DNA from: Enterocloster lavalensis
Lineage (GTDB): Bacteria > Bacillota > Clostridia > Lachnospirales > Lachnospiraceae
DNA length: 64,000 nt
Direction: 5' to 3'
Assembly: GCF_902364025.1 (NCBI RefSeq)
Contig: NZ_CABJCG010000007.1
Span: forward strand, 124,001-188,000
Shown here: one piece after another, positions 16,143 to 24,438 of the stretch
How the letters are laid out: each line of letters opens with the position of its first letter
Position numbering within the stretch: position 1 is the first letter of the stretch
Translations under genes and position numbers: made by a program
The notes under the pieces: model-generated
Seen by the model: the letters and a program-made list of their open reading frames with translations, nothing else
What the model was told of the DNA's origin: nothing
The model's database searches: none

Positions 16143-18239
16143 ATGAACGTTTATGGTACTGAACAAATCCGCAACGTCGTATTACTTGGTCACGGAGGTT
16201 CCGGCAAGACGACCGTTGCGGAGGCTATGGCTTTTCTGACTGGAGTTACTAAACGTATGGGCAAGGTGCCGGACGGCAACACCATCAGCGATTATGACAA
16301 GGAAGAGATCAAAAGACAGTTCTCCATCTCAACAACTCTGATTCCGTTGGAGTATCAAGGCGAGAGCGGACCCATCAAGATCAATCTGCTGGACACTCCC
16401 GGATTTTTCGACTTTGTGGGCGAAGTGGAAGAGGCGATCAGCGTAGCCGACGCCGCCATTATCGTGGTAAACTGCAAGGCGGGTATCGAGCCCGGCACGG
16501 AGAAAGCCTGGGAGATCTGCGAGAAGTACAACCTGCCCCGCCTGATTTTTGTGACCAATATGGACGACGACCACGCCAGCTACCGCGAACTGGTCGTAAA
16601 GCTGGAGACTCGTTTCGGCCGTAAGATCGCGCCGTTCCAGCTGCCGATCCGTGAAAATGAAAAATTTGTGGGCTTTGTAAACGTGGTCAAGATGGCGGGC
16701 CGCCGCTTTACCACTCTCAGCGACTATGAAGAGTGCCCGATTCCCGACTATGTTCAGAAGAACCTGACCATTGCAAGGGATGCCCTGATCGAAGCCGTTG
16801 CAGAGACCAGTGAAGAATATATGGAGCGCTATTTCCTGGGCGAGGAATTTACACAGGAGGAGATCTCCACCGCCCTCAGAACCCACGTAATCCAGGGCGA
16901 CATCGTTCCCGTGATGATGGGTTCCGGCCTCAACTGCCAGGGCTTTAAGGTTCTGCTGCAGGCCATTGACAAATACTTCCCGTCACCGGATCACTTCGAG
17001 TGCATCGGCGTGGACGTGTCCACAGGCGAGCGCTTTACCGCCAAGTACAACGACGACGTAAACCTTTCCGCCAGAGTGTTCAAGACCATTGTGGATCCCT
17101 TCATCGGCAAATACTCCCTGATGAAGATCTGTACCGGCACCTTAAAGGGCGACACGGTTGTCTACAACGTGAACAAGGACATGGAGGAGAAGATCGGCAA
17201 GCTGTACGTGCTGCGCGGCAAGGAGCAGATCGAGGTGCCTGAGCTGAAGGCCGGAGATATCGGAGCGGTTGCAAAGCTGACCGTTACCCAGACCGGCGAC
17301 ACCATGGCCGTGCGCACCGCACCCATCGTGTACCACAAACCGCAGATTTCCACTCCTTATACATATATGGCATACAAGGCCGTCAACAAGGGCGAGGACG
17401 ACAAGGTTTCCACCGCTCTGGCCCGCATGATGGAAGAGGATCTGACCTTAAAGGTTGTAAACGACGCGGAGAACCGCCAGTCGCTGCTGTACGGCATCGG
17501 CGACCAGCAGCTGGACGTGGTGCTCAGCAAGCTGCAGAACCGCTACAAGGTGGACGTAACCTTAAGCAAACCGAAATTCGCCTTCCGCGAGACCATCCGC
17601 AAGAAAGTAAAGGTACAGGGCCGGCACAAGAAGCAGTCCGGCGGACACGGCCAGTTTGGCGACGTTATCATGGAATTCGAGCCCTCCGGCGATCTGGAGA
17701 AGCCCTATGTATTTGAGGAGAAGGTGTTCGGCGGCTCCGTGCCCAAGAACTACTTCCCGGCAGTTGAGAAGGGCCTGCAGGACTGCGTCGTCAAGGGACC
17801 GCTTGCCGGTTATCCGGTTGTTGGCCTTAAGGCTACGCTGTTAGACGGCTCCTACCATCCGGTTGACTCCTCCGAGATGGCATTCAAGATGGCCACGATC
17901 CTGGCGTTCAAGAGCGGCTTTATGGATGCCAACCCCGTGCTGCTGGAGCCCATCGCCTCCTTAAAGGTTACGGTTCCGGATAAGTTCACCGGCGACGTGA
18001 TGGGCGATCTGAACCGCAGACGCGGCCGCGTGCTGGGTATGAACTCCGACCACCACGGCAAACAGGTGATCGAGGCAGATATCCCCATGAGCGAGCTGTT
18101 CGGCTACAACACGGATCTGCGCTCCATGACCGGCGGTATCGGACTGTACTCCTACGAGTTCAGCCGCTACGAGCAGGCTCCCGGCGATGTGCAGAAGCGT
18201 GAGGTTGAGGCCAGAGCCGCAGCCAAAGAGGCGGAGTAA
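16143..18239 (+). CDS. Elongation factor G-like GTPase (EF-G2 group)
   Basis: The 698-residue protein has all EF-G domains: GTPase domain (1 to about 275), beta-barrel domain II, and domains III-V at the C-terminus. The P-loop is GHGGSGKTT (16-24) instead of the AHIDAGKTT of canonical EF-G, and the G3 motif reads DTPGFFDF (84-91), so the catalytic histidine of DTPGH is replaced by F88. The G4 motif TNMD is at 138-141. These features mark the EF-G2 paralogue group rather than the main translocase. Its role could be ribosome recycling, stress translation or another ribosome function. It is monocistronic, with its own promoter, and not next to rpsL/rpsG/tuf. Confidence 0.88.
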   Translation: MNVYGTEQIRNVVLLGHGGSGKTTVAEAMAFLTGVTKRMGKVPDGNTISDYDKEEIKRQFSISTTLIPLEYQGESGPIKINLLDTPGFFDFVGEVEEAISVADAAIIVVNCKAGIEPGTEKAWEICEKYNLPRLIFVTNMDDDHASYRELVVKLETRFGRKIAPFQLPIRENEKFVGFVNVVKMAGRRFTTLSDYEECPIPDYVQKNLTIARDALIEAVAETSEEYMERYFLGEEFTQEEISTALRTHVIQGDIVPVMMGSGLNCQGFKVLLQAIDKYFPSPDHFECIGVDVSTGERFTAKYNDDVNLSARVFKTIVDPFIGKYSLMKICTGTLKGDTVVYNVNKDMEEKIGKLYVLRGKEQIEVPELKAGDIGAVAKLTVTQTGDTMAVRTAPIVYHKPQISTPYTYMAYKAVNKGEDDKVSTALARMMEEDLTLKVVNDAENRQSLLYGIGDQQLDVVLSKLQNRYKVDVTLSKPKFAFRETIRKKVKVQGRHKKQSGGHGQFGDVIMEFEPSGDLEKPYVFEEKVFGGSVPKNYFPAVEKGLQDCVVKGPLAGYPVVGLKATLLDGSYHPVDSSEMAFKMATILAFKSGFMDANPVLLEPIASLKVTVPDKFTGDVMGDLNRRRGRVLGMNSDHHGKQVIEADIPMSELFGYNTDLRSMTGGIGLYSYEFSRYEQAPGDVQKREVEARAAAKEAE

Positions 18240-18273
18240 ACAATTCCTATGTTTTCTCTTAAAAATTTGCTTT

Positions 18274-18316
18274 TGTTGCATATATCACAGCAAATTAGGA
18301 ATAACTATGATATTAT
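18274..18316 (+). promoter_or_regulatory. Crp/Fnr-type half-conserved operator and -10 of the rubredoxin gene
   Basis: TGTTGCA-TA-TATCACA (18274-18289) keeps one perfect half of the operator seen before the flavodiiron gene (19810-19825) and a degenerate second half. The -10 TATTAT (18311-18316) lies 29.5 bases from the operator centre, exactly the spacing at the flavodiiron promoter. That would put the site near -41.5, the class II activator position. The divergently placed regulator at 19074-19739 is the candidate protein. Confidence 0.55.
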
Positions 18317-18365
18317 CTGGATATCAAACGAATTGAGATCTTTATTTTAAGGAGGAAACGTAACG

Positions 18366-18530
18366 ATGAAGAAATATGTATGTGATCCCTGCGGCTATGT
18401 CTATGATCCTGAGGTTGGCGATCCCGACGGCGGTATCGAACCGGGAACCGCGTTTGAGGACATTCCCGACGATTGGGTCTGCCCGCTGTGCGGCATGGGC
18501 AAGGACGTATTCTCTCCGGTGGAGGAATAG
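18366..18530 (+). CDS. Rubredoxin
   Basis: The 54-residue protein is a complete rubredoxin, a small cytoplasmic electron carrier with one iron held by four cysteines. The two knuckles are CDPCGY (C6, C9) and CPLCGM (C39, C42), with the family motif Y-DPE-GDPDGGI-PGT-F between. The start ATG is supported by AAGGAGG at 18349-18355. A terminator follows. Rubredoxin commonly hands electrons to flavodiiron proteins, and such a gene lies 1.4 kb downstream with a matching operator, so the two probably work together in oxygen or NO reduction. Confidence 0.97.
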   Translation: MKKYVCDPCGYVYDPEVGDPDGGIEPGTAFEDIPDDWVCPLCGMGKDVFSPVEE

Positions 18531-18554
18531 GGACCGGTAACAGGTGATTGACGC

Positions 18555-18598
18555 GATGCTTCTCCGGCGCCGTATGGGGCCGGGGGAGCATTTTTTTG
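18555..18598 (+). terminator. Terminator after rubredoxin
   Basis: An ATGCT...AGCAT stem with a GC-rich, partly wobble-paired upper part closes over GTAT and is followed by seven T (18591-18597). Confidence 0.85.
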
Positions 18599-18723
18599 TG
18601 AATGCAATGGGCCGCTGGCATAGCCTGCGGGCGATTGCCTGAATGCAATGGAACCGATTACTGGGGACGCAGCGGTCAGGGCAGCGCCCCGCGCCCTTTG
18701 AGGCAAAAAAGGAGGATTTGAGG

Positions 18724-19068
18724 ATGTACTGTAAGAACTGCGGAAAGCAGATTGAGAACAACTCCCGGTTCTGCAATTACTGCGGAGCAAGCCAGGGGGA
18801 GATGAGGGCGGCAGAGGAGGGAAAGGCGGCCGGATTGGCATGCGCAGAACAGGCCGGGAGCGGCGGGGAGAGCGGGAGCTGCGCCGGGAATGGCAGGATG
18901 GACGGGCAATATGCCGGGAATAGCGGGGAGGACGCGGAGCCTGCCGGTGGCGGCAGAGGCGCGATCCTCCGGTGGCTGGTGGTCGCGGCTCTGTTCCTGG
19001 CGGCGATTATGGGGATGGCGGTGGTTATGCCGTCGCTGTTGGGCGGACTTGCCCAGAAAATGGGATGA
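18724..19068 (+). CDS. Zinc-ribbon membrane protein of unknown function
   Basis: The 114-residue product begins with a zinc-ribbon, MYCKNCGKQI...FCNYCG (four cysteines at 3, 6, 18 and 21). A low-complexity Gly/Ala/Glu-rich linker (about 25-80) and one C-terminal membrane helix (about 84-108) follow. Such zinc_ribbon_2 tail-anchored proteins are common in Clostridia, and their role is unclear. The ATG follows GGAGG at eight bases. It is convergent with, and nearly touches, the Crp/Fnr-type regulator gene. Confidence 0.75.
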   Translation: MYCKNCGKQIENNSRFCNYCGASQGEMRAAEEGKAAGLACAEQAGSGGESGSCAGNGRMDGQYAGNSGEDAEPAGGGRGAILRWLVVAALFLAAIMGMAVVMPSLLGGLAQKMG

Positions 19069-19073
19069 TCCCT

Positions 19074-19739
19074 TTAGACGGCGGCTTCAATGTGCAACCG
19101 GATATTTCTCCGGTTGATCTCGATCATCCCCTCCTCCTTCATCCGTTTCAGCTCCCGGGTCATGGCGCTGCGGTCGATGGACAGGTAGTCCGCCAGATCC
19201 ACCATGGTGAAGGGCAGGGTGAAGGACTCGCTTTTCTGGCGGCCTGCCATCTGCAAAAAGAAGCAGATCAGTTTTTCGCGGATGGTGCGCTGGGAGAGGA
19301 CCTCCACCCGCTCGCTCAAATCCACCGCCTTCTCGGAGATCAGGGTCAGCATATTCTGGATCAGCTGCTGGTGATAGGTGCAGGCCTTGGCGCAGGGGCG
19401 GCTGATGCCGTCGTAGTTGATGAACAGCACGTCGCAGGGCTCGTCACAGACTACGGAGATGCCGTTTAAGGGATTTTTCTGGTAGGCGGACAGCAGCTGG
19501 CCGAAAATATCCTGTGGTTCCAGGCGCTCCAAAATGGTGCGGGCGCCGTTGATTTCGTAGCGGACCACCAGGGCGCTGCCCTTGCCCAGGATGCCGATGC
19601 TGTGAAACGCCTGGTCGTAGGAACAGACGGTTTCGCCGCCGGTAAAATGCTTTTCCCTGGCATTCAGACAGCCCAGCAGATGTTTGTACTCCTCCAGCGA
19701 TATATTGTAGAATAAATTTTTTTGAAAATATTCGGTCAT
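19074..19739 (-). CDS. Crp/Fnr-family transcriptional regulator
   Basis: The 221-residue regulator has an N-terminal cyclic-nucleotide-binding-type beta roll (about 10-120), a long dimer helix and a C-terminal winged helix (about 150-215, with TMVDLADYLSIDRSAMTRELKRM as the helix-turn-helix region). It lacks the N-terminal cysteine cluster of Fnr; cysteines at about 24, 39, 98, 102, 115 and 119 are scattered. It may sense haem/NO, redox or a small ligand. It lies divergent to the flavodiiron gene, with a 16-bp-armed palindrome between them, and probably activates that gene and rubredoxin. Confidence 0.88.
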   Translation of the reverse strand: MTEYFQKNLFYNISLEEYKHLLGCLNAREKHFTGGETVCSYDQAFHSIGILGKGSALVVRYEINGARTILERLEPQDIFGQLLSAYQKNPLNGISVVCDEPCDVLFINYDGISRPCAKACTYHQQLIQNMLTLISEKAVDLSERVEVLSQRTIREKLICFFLQMAGRQKSESFTLPFTMVDLADYLSIDRSAMTRELKRMKEEGMIEINRRNIRLHIEAAV

Positions 19740-19800
19740 GTCCCTTTCCCCTCCTGATTTTCTGTGTTATGATATGCAGCGGATGATTATCTTTATCATA

Positions 19801-19852
19801 CCGCATTTTTGTTGCAAATGCAACAGAAATGCGGCCGGTATTTTGTTAAGAT
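19801..19852 (+). promoter_or_regulatory. Palindromic Crp/Fnr-type operator and -10 of the flavodiiron gene
   Basis: A near-perfect inverted repeat spans 19801-19834 with 16-bp arms, one G-T mismatch and an AA centre; its core is TGTTGCA-AA-TGCAACA (19810-19825). The -10 TAAGAT (19847-19852) lacks a good -35. With transcription starting near 19859 the palindrome centre falls at about -41.5, the class II position for Crp/Fnr proteins. Confidence 0.72.
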
Positions 19853-19927
19853 AAGGACGATCAAGACGAAATGGGGTTTTGTAACCCTGGACGGACAGAA
19901 GAAACACTTGCAAGGAGGACATATTTT

Positions 19928-21094
19928 ATGAGAGCGACAGAGATTCGCGAGGGTATCTATTGGGTCGGAGCCATCGACTGGCATATACGCAATTTTCACG
20001 GGTATACCACCAACCGGGGGGCCACCTACAACGCATATCTGATTCTGGATGAGAAGGTGACGCTGATCGACACCGTGAAGGAAGGATTTTCCGGCGAGCT
20101 TTTGGAGCGGATTTCCGATGTGATCGATCCGGCGAAGATCGATTATATTATCTCAAACCATGTGGAGATGGACCATTCCGGAGCCCTTCCCGCCATGGTG
20201 CGGGCCTGCCCCAACGCCACGATCATCACCAGCGCGCCCAGCGGATTAAAGGGCCTGAGCGCCCACTACGGCAATTTAAACTACAAGCCCATGAAGACGG
20301 GGGATTCCCTCAACATCGGCAGACGCAATCTGACCTTTGTGACCACCCCCATGCTGCACTGGCCGGACAACATGGTCACCTACTGCCCGGAGGAGCGGAT
20401 TCTGTTCTCCAACGACGCCTTCGGTCAGCACTATGCAACCAGCGAGCGCTTTGACGACCAGACGGACCTGGCCGTGGCTATGGAGGAGGCGAAAAAGTAT
20501 TACGCCAACATCGTGATGTGCTACGGCAGACAGGCGGCAGCGGCCTGGAACGTGGTCCACGAGTTGGGTCTGGACATGATCGCCCCCAGCCATGGGATTA
20601 TCTGGAGAAGCCACATCGACACGATCATGGACGCTTACAAGCGCTGGAGCGCAAATGAACCGGAATCCGGTGCAATGGTGGTATTCGACAGCATGTGGCA
20701 TTCCACGGAAATGATGGCGAAAACCATCGCCGAGGCGTTCGCGGACAAGGGTGTTTCCGTCAAGCTCTACGACTTAAAGAACACCCACCGCTCGGAGATT
20801 GTGCCGGAGATTCTGGAGCGCAAATATATCGCAGTGGGCTCCCCCACGCTGAACAACCAGATGATGCCCGAGGTGGCGGCCTTCCTGTGCTATTTAAAGG
20901 GCCTTTCGCCCAAGAACCGCAAAGCCTTTGCCTTCGGCTCCTACGGCTGGGGCGGACAGAGCATCGGACAGGTGGAGGACGAGCTTAAGGCCTGCGGATT
21001 TGAGATCTGCCTGGACAAGATCCGGGTCAATTATATTCCCAAGAAAGAGGACCTTAAGGCCATCACAGAGCAGGTGGAGCGTCTGTTCGATTGA
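19928..21094 (+). CDS. Flavodiiron protein (FprA-type A-type flavoprotein)
   Basis: This 388-residue enzyme reduces oxygen to water or nitric oxide to nitrous oxide in the cytoplasm, protecting anaerobes. The N-terminal metallo-beta-lactamase domain (1 to about 250) shows diiron ligands H78, E80 and D82 in NHVEMDHSG, a histidine in MLHWPD, D in SNDAFG and H in PSHGIIW. The flavodoxin domain (from about 255, VVFDSMWHSTEMMA, with SPTLNNQMMPE) binds FMN. Start chosen at the ATG after AAGGAGG. There is no rubredoxin domain in this chain; the separate rubredoxin at 18366 is the likely partner. Confidence 0.95.
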   Translation: MRATEIREGIYWVGAIDWHIRNFHGYTTNRGATYNAYLILDEKVTLIDTVKEGFSGELLERISDVIDPAKIDYIISNHVEMDHSGALPAMVRACPNATIITSAPSGLKGLSAHYGNLNYKPMKTGDSLNIGRRNLTFVTTPMLHWPDNMVTYCPEERILFSNDAFGQHYATSERFDDQTDLAVAMEEAKKYYANIVMCYGRQAAAAWNVVHELGLDMIAPSHGIIWRSHIDTIMDAYKRWSANEPESGAMVVFDSMWHSTEMMAKTIAEAFADKGVSVKLYDLKNTHRSEIVPEILERKYIAVGSPTLNNQMMPEVAAFLCYLKGLSPKNRKAFAFGSYGWGGQSIGQVEDELKACGFEICLDKIRVNYIPKKEDLKAITEQVERLFD

Positions 21095-21121
21095 TGTCCC
21101 GGGTCTGAGGATTCAGTACAC

Positions 21122-22393
21122 ATGGATGAACGTTTTGAACAGCCGGAGAGGGAGTCCCGCGGGGCTTCCGGTCAGCCGGACACGACGAGTCGGAGTGAGA
21201 GCGGCCGGGACCCGGAGCGGGAGCGGCTGCTGAGAGAGACGCAGATGGAGATAGACCGGATGAAGGCGGCTGCCATGGAGGAGATTAAGTCCTCCACGGC
21301 GGCCTACATCCAGATGCAGGTACAGCAGGCCTGCGCGATGGCGGAGGCCCAGACCCGGGCCAGGATTTTTATGGAGGAGCAGGAGAAAACGGCCCGCTCC
21401 AAAGAGCAGTCCCGTCAGTTTTCACGGCTGGGCCTGGTGCTGTTTGCCTTTATGGGGGTGGCCTTTGCGGCCCAGCTGGTGCTGATCGTGATCACGATGC
21501 TGGTGGGCCTGGTGGGAGGTCTGGACGTGGATTTCGAGAACCAGACCGTGCAGATTGTGATCTCGGCCATCTCCATGTACGGGGTGGCGTTTCCGGTGGC
21601 CGCCCTTCTCATGCGCCTGATCCCCAAGCAGGGGCGTCCGGGCGGTGAGAACTGGAGCGCGATGAAGCTCACGGCCTGTTTTGTGATCTGCATCGGCATC
21701 GGGTTTGTGGGCATCCTGCTCAGCCAGTTTGTGGACGCCCTGTTTCCGGCCGGAGGAGATGGCGTTCAGCCCGAGGATATGATGACCGGGGTGGGGATGC
21801 TGCTCAATATCGCCATGGTGGTGTTCGCTGCCCCGATAGTGGAGGAACTGCTGTACCGGAAAATGCTCATCGACCGCATCGCGGCCTACGGCGACGGTGT
21901 GTCCGTTGTGGTGTCCGGTCTGCTGTTCGGCCTGGCCCATGGGAATTTCTCCCAGTTTTTCTACGCCTTCGGGCTGGGAGCCCTGTTTGCCTACGTGTAC
22001 ATCAAGACCGGACATATCGGCTACACCATCGGTTTCCACATGTTTTTCAATCTGATCGGCGGCGTGTTCACTGTGGAGTTGAACAAGGGACTGATGGAGG
22101 TTCGGGATCCCGCGGGAATGGTGGCGCGGCTGGAGCAGATTTTCGGCGTGGACTTAGGACCGGTGGTGCCCCTGGTCTGCAATGCGCTTTTGACGCTCTA
22201 TCTGGTGATGAGCGTCGTCTGCGCGGTGGGCGGTCTGGTGATTCTCATTTCCAGGCGCAAGGAGATCGTGTTCAGGCCCGGGGAGAAGCCTATGGTCTGG
22301 GGACGGCGTTTTTCCGCCGTGGTGCTCAATCCCGGCGTGATCCTCTACCTTCTGCTCTGCGCGGGCCTTTTTTGGATGTCCTCCCTGGCGTGA
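21122..22393 (+). CDS. CPBP-family intramembrane metalloprotease with coiled-coil N-terminus
   Basis: The 423-residue membrane protein has a hydrophilic N-terminus (1-100) with a charged helical stretch likely to be coiled coil, then about eight membrane helices. The protease (Abi/CPBP, Rce1-like) motifs are EELLYR near 240-245, FGLAHGNFSQF with a histidine near 273, and GFHMFFN near 302-308. These residues form the expected metal and catalytic site. Members process or protect membrane peptides, sometimes in bacteriocin immunity, but no bacteriocin gene is nearby. It starts 28 bases after the flavodiiron gene and may be cotranscribed. Confidence 0.88.
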   Translation: MDERFEQPERESRGASGQPDTTSRSESGRDPERERLLRETQMEIDRMKAAAMEEIKSSTAAYIQMQVQQACAMAEAQTRARIFMEEQEKTARSKEQSRQFSRLGLVLFAFMGVAFAAQLVLIVITMLVGLVGGLDVDFENQTVQIVISAISMYGVAFPVAALLMRLIPKQGRPGGENWSAMKLTACFVICIGIGFVGILLSQFVDALFPAGGDGVQPEDMMTGVGMLLNIAMVVFAAPIVEELLYRKMLIDRIAAYGDGVSVVVSGLLFGLAHGNFSQFFYAFGLGALFAYVYIKTGHIGYTIGFHMFFNLIGGVFTVELNKGLMEVRDPAGMVARLEQIFGVDLGPVVPLVCNALLTLYLVMSVVCAVGGLVILISRRKEIVFRPGEKPMVWGRRFSAVVLNPGVILYLLLCAGLFWMSSLA

Positions 22394-22441
22394 ACTGTTC
22401 CAATACCATCATAGGTTATGGCAGATATAGGAAATAGATAT

Positions 22442-22470
22442 TTGACGGGACGGGCGGATCGCGTTATACT
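22442..22470 (+). promoter_or_regulatory. Sigma-A promoter of the AEC transporter gene
   Basis: TTGACG (22442-22447) and TATACT (22465-22470) are separated by 17 bases, about 68 bases before the start codon. Confidence 0.78.
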
Positions 22471-22537
22471 TTGTCTGATTGTGGCTGCCGGGAGTCCGGG
22501 CAGTTATGTCTGATTCTAATGAAAAGACAGAGGACGG

Positions 22538-23455
22538 ATGGACATGGATTTCAACAATTTATTTATTATGCAGGGAATGTTATTTTCCCTTATGCTCCTG
22601 GGGCTGTATCTGCGCAAGATCGGAATGATCACGGACAGCAACCGGGAGCTTTTGACGGACCTGGTGGTGAATGTCACCCTGCCGTGCAGCATCGTAAAAT
22701 CCTTTGAGATGGAATTTAACGGCGAGATTCTGCGCAGCTGCCTGGTGATCTTCCTGGTGGCCATCGGCATACAGATCGGCAGTTTCCTGCTCAGCTATAT
22801 GTTGTACCCGGGAGTGGAGGAAAAGCACAAAAAGGTGCTCCAGTACGCGACCATCTGCTCCAACGCGGGAATTTTGGGCAACCCCATTGCGGAGGGCATA
22901 TTCGGACCGCTGGGCCTCATGTACGCCTCGGTGTACCTGATTCCCCAGCGGACGTTCATGTGGTCCATGGGCCTGACCTATTTTACGGAGTGCCCGGACA
23001 AGAAGTCCCTGGTGAAAAAGGTAGCCACCCACCCCTGTATCATTGCGGTGGCCATCGGTCTGTTTCTGATGATTGCCCAGCTGCGCCTGCCCGGATTTGT
23101 GGGGCAGACGGTGCACACCCTGGCCGGGGCCAACACCGGAATCTCCATGCTGTTTATCGGCAGCATCCTGGCGGGGCAGTGCTTTAAGTCCATGTGGACC
23201 AGGCTGACGGTCTATTACGCCTTTGTGCGGCTGTTCCTGGTGCCGTTTCTGGTCTGGGCGGTCTGCGCGCTGCTGCATCTGGATCCCCTGGTGACCGGCG
23301 TGTCCGTGGTGCTGGCAGGGATGCCCGCGGCCAGCGTGACGGCGATTCTGGCGGCGAAATACAGCTGCGACGAGGTGTTCGCAACCAAATGCGTGATCAG
23401 CTCCACCTTACTGTCCATGGTGACCGCGCCGCTGTGGTGCATTTTCCTGGCGTAG
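22538..23455 (+). CDS. AEC-family (auxin efflux carrier-type) transporter
   Basis: The 305-residue protein has about ten membrane helices arranged as two repeated halves. It shows the family pattern LLGLYLRKIGMI...LVVNVTLPCSIV in helices 1-2 and AGMPAASVTAILAAKY near the C-terminus. AEC proteins in bacteria often move organic acids such as malate, or unknown solutes. There is a second in-frame ATG two codons later (22544). It has its own promoter and terminator and no obvious functional partner, though it precedes an organic-acid gene cluster. Confidence 0.85.
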   Translation: MDMDFNNLFIMQGMLFSLMLLGLYLRKIGMITDSNRELLTDLVVNVTLPCSIVKSFEMEFNGEILRSCLVIFLVAIGIQIGSFLLSYMLYPGVEEKHKKVLQYATICSNAGILGNPIAEGIFGPLGLMYASVYLIPQRTFMWSMGLTYFTECPDKKSLVKKVATHPCIIAVAIGLFLMIAQLRLPGFVGQTVHTLAGANTGISMLFIGSILAGQCFKSMWTRLTVYYAFVRLFLVPFLVWAVCALLHLDPLVTGVSVVLAGMPAASVTAILAAKYSCDEVFATKCVISSTLLSMVTAPLWCIFLA

Positions 23456-23492
23456 AGGCGGCGTGAGCGGAGTTGGATAGAAGTTGATAAGA

Positions 23493-23536
23493 GCAGAGTG
23501 TTCTGGCCTGAGCGGCCGGTGCGCTCTGTTTTTTTG
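23493..23536 (+). terminator. Terminator after the AEC gene
   Basis: An interrupted stem CAGAGTG...GGCC/GGCC...CGCTCTG (about 23494-23528) is followed by seven T. Confidence 0.8.
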
Positions 23537-23640
23537 CGTGGGACGGGCTTTGGCGGGGCTATATGATTTTGCCTATCACTTCCATATTAAATCATATATT
23601 TTACTTATGAGACGCTTTTCTATATAATGATGATAAAAGG

Positions 23641-23733
23641 TAACTGTTCAGTAAGCTTGCAGACAAAAATCCCATCGCCGAAGGCGATTTTAAATGGATT
23701 TTTGCTCGTATCGGTGAAGGCACTGAACAGATA
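23641..23733. repeat. Nested palindromic element of 93 bp
   Basis: Three inverted repeats are nested around one centre: outer TAACTGTTCAGT/ACTGAACAGATA (23641-23652 with 23722-23733), middle AAAAATCC/GGATTTTT (23665-23672 with 23696-23703) and inner ATCGCC/GGCGAT (23674-23679 with 23683-23688). The whole would fold into one long interrupted hairpin. It ends ten bases before the RraA-like gene. It resembles a small dispersed palindromic repeat or a leader structure; which one cannot be told from a single copy. Confidence 0.7.
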
Positions 23734-23742
23734 CGATAAAAG

Positions 23743-24381
23743 ATGATTTCGGAGGTGCGGATTTTGGAGAAGGAGAGGGAACTCTTTGAGCGGCTGCGGG
23801 AGTTTACCGTGCCGGAGCTGTGCGACGGAGCCGGGGTATTCAGCGCTATGGACTACCACATCAAGCCGTGGATCGGGCGCACGAAGATCGTGGGCCGGGC
23901 GCTGACCGTCAAGGTTCCGGCGGGAGAGGGAGCCATTGTGAGCCGGGCCATCGAACTGGCCGGGGATGGCGACGTGATCGTGATCGCCGGACAGGGGGTC
24001 TGCCAGTGTTCCTACTGGGGAGACCACCGCAGCCTCTGCGCGCGGCTTCAGGGCGCGGCCGGGGTGGTGATCGACGGGGCGTTCCGGGATCTGGAGGGCT
24101 GTGAGGAAGCGGGATTTCCAGTATTTGCCAGGGCGTTGACCTGCGGGACCGCTCAGAAGACGGGAGAGGGGCAGATCAACGTGCCGGTGAGCTGCGCGGG
24201 CGTGGCGGTAAATCCGGGCGACTTTATCGTGGGCGACGTAAACGGCGTCTGTGTGATCCCAAGGGATCAGGCGGAGACTGTGCTGGAGCGGGCGGCGAAA
24301 AAAGTGGCGGCCCAGAAGCGGGCGGCGGAGGAGATGGAGCGCACGGGAAAGGCGGTCACAAGGATTCAAATGGACCGGTAG
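23743..24381 (+). CDS. RraA-family protein (4-hydroxy-4-methyl-2-oxoglutarate aldolase/oxaloacetate decarboxylase-like)
   Basis: This 212-residue protein belongs to the RraA fold family. The conserved core SYWGDHRSLCARLQGAAGVVIDGAFRD (split here by position, about 87-115) supplies the loop and the Arg/Asp pair that bind the 2-oxo acid and a divalent metal. Relatives cleave 4-hydroxy-4-methyl- or 4-carboxy-4-hydroxy-2-oxo acids to pyruvate plus oxaloacetate, and many also decarboxylate oxaloacetate. A fitting start is the ATG at 23743; a TTG at 23764 follows GGAGG-like bases. It opens a cluster with aconitase-like, isocitrate dehydrogenase-like and PrpF-like genes, so an organic-acid role is more likely than RNase E inhibition. 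Confidence 0.82.
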   Translation: MISEVRILEKERELFERLREFTVPELCDGAGVFSAMDYHIKPWIGRTKIVGRALTVKVPAGEGAIVSRAIELAGDGDVIVIAGQGVCQCSYWGDHRSLCARLQGAAGVVIDGAFRDLEGCEEAGFPVFARALTCGTAQKTGEGQINVPVSCAGVAVNPGDFIVGDVNGVCVIPRDQAETVLERAAKKVAAQKRAAEEMERTGKAVTRIQMDR

Positions 24382-24438
24382 CGGATCGAACGAAAATGGC
24401 GGCGGTTTAGCCGCGGACAGCATTTAAAAGGAGCGGAT

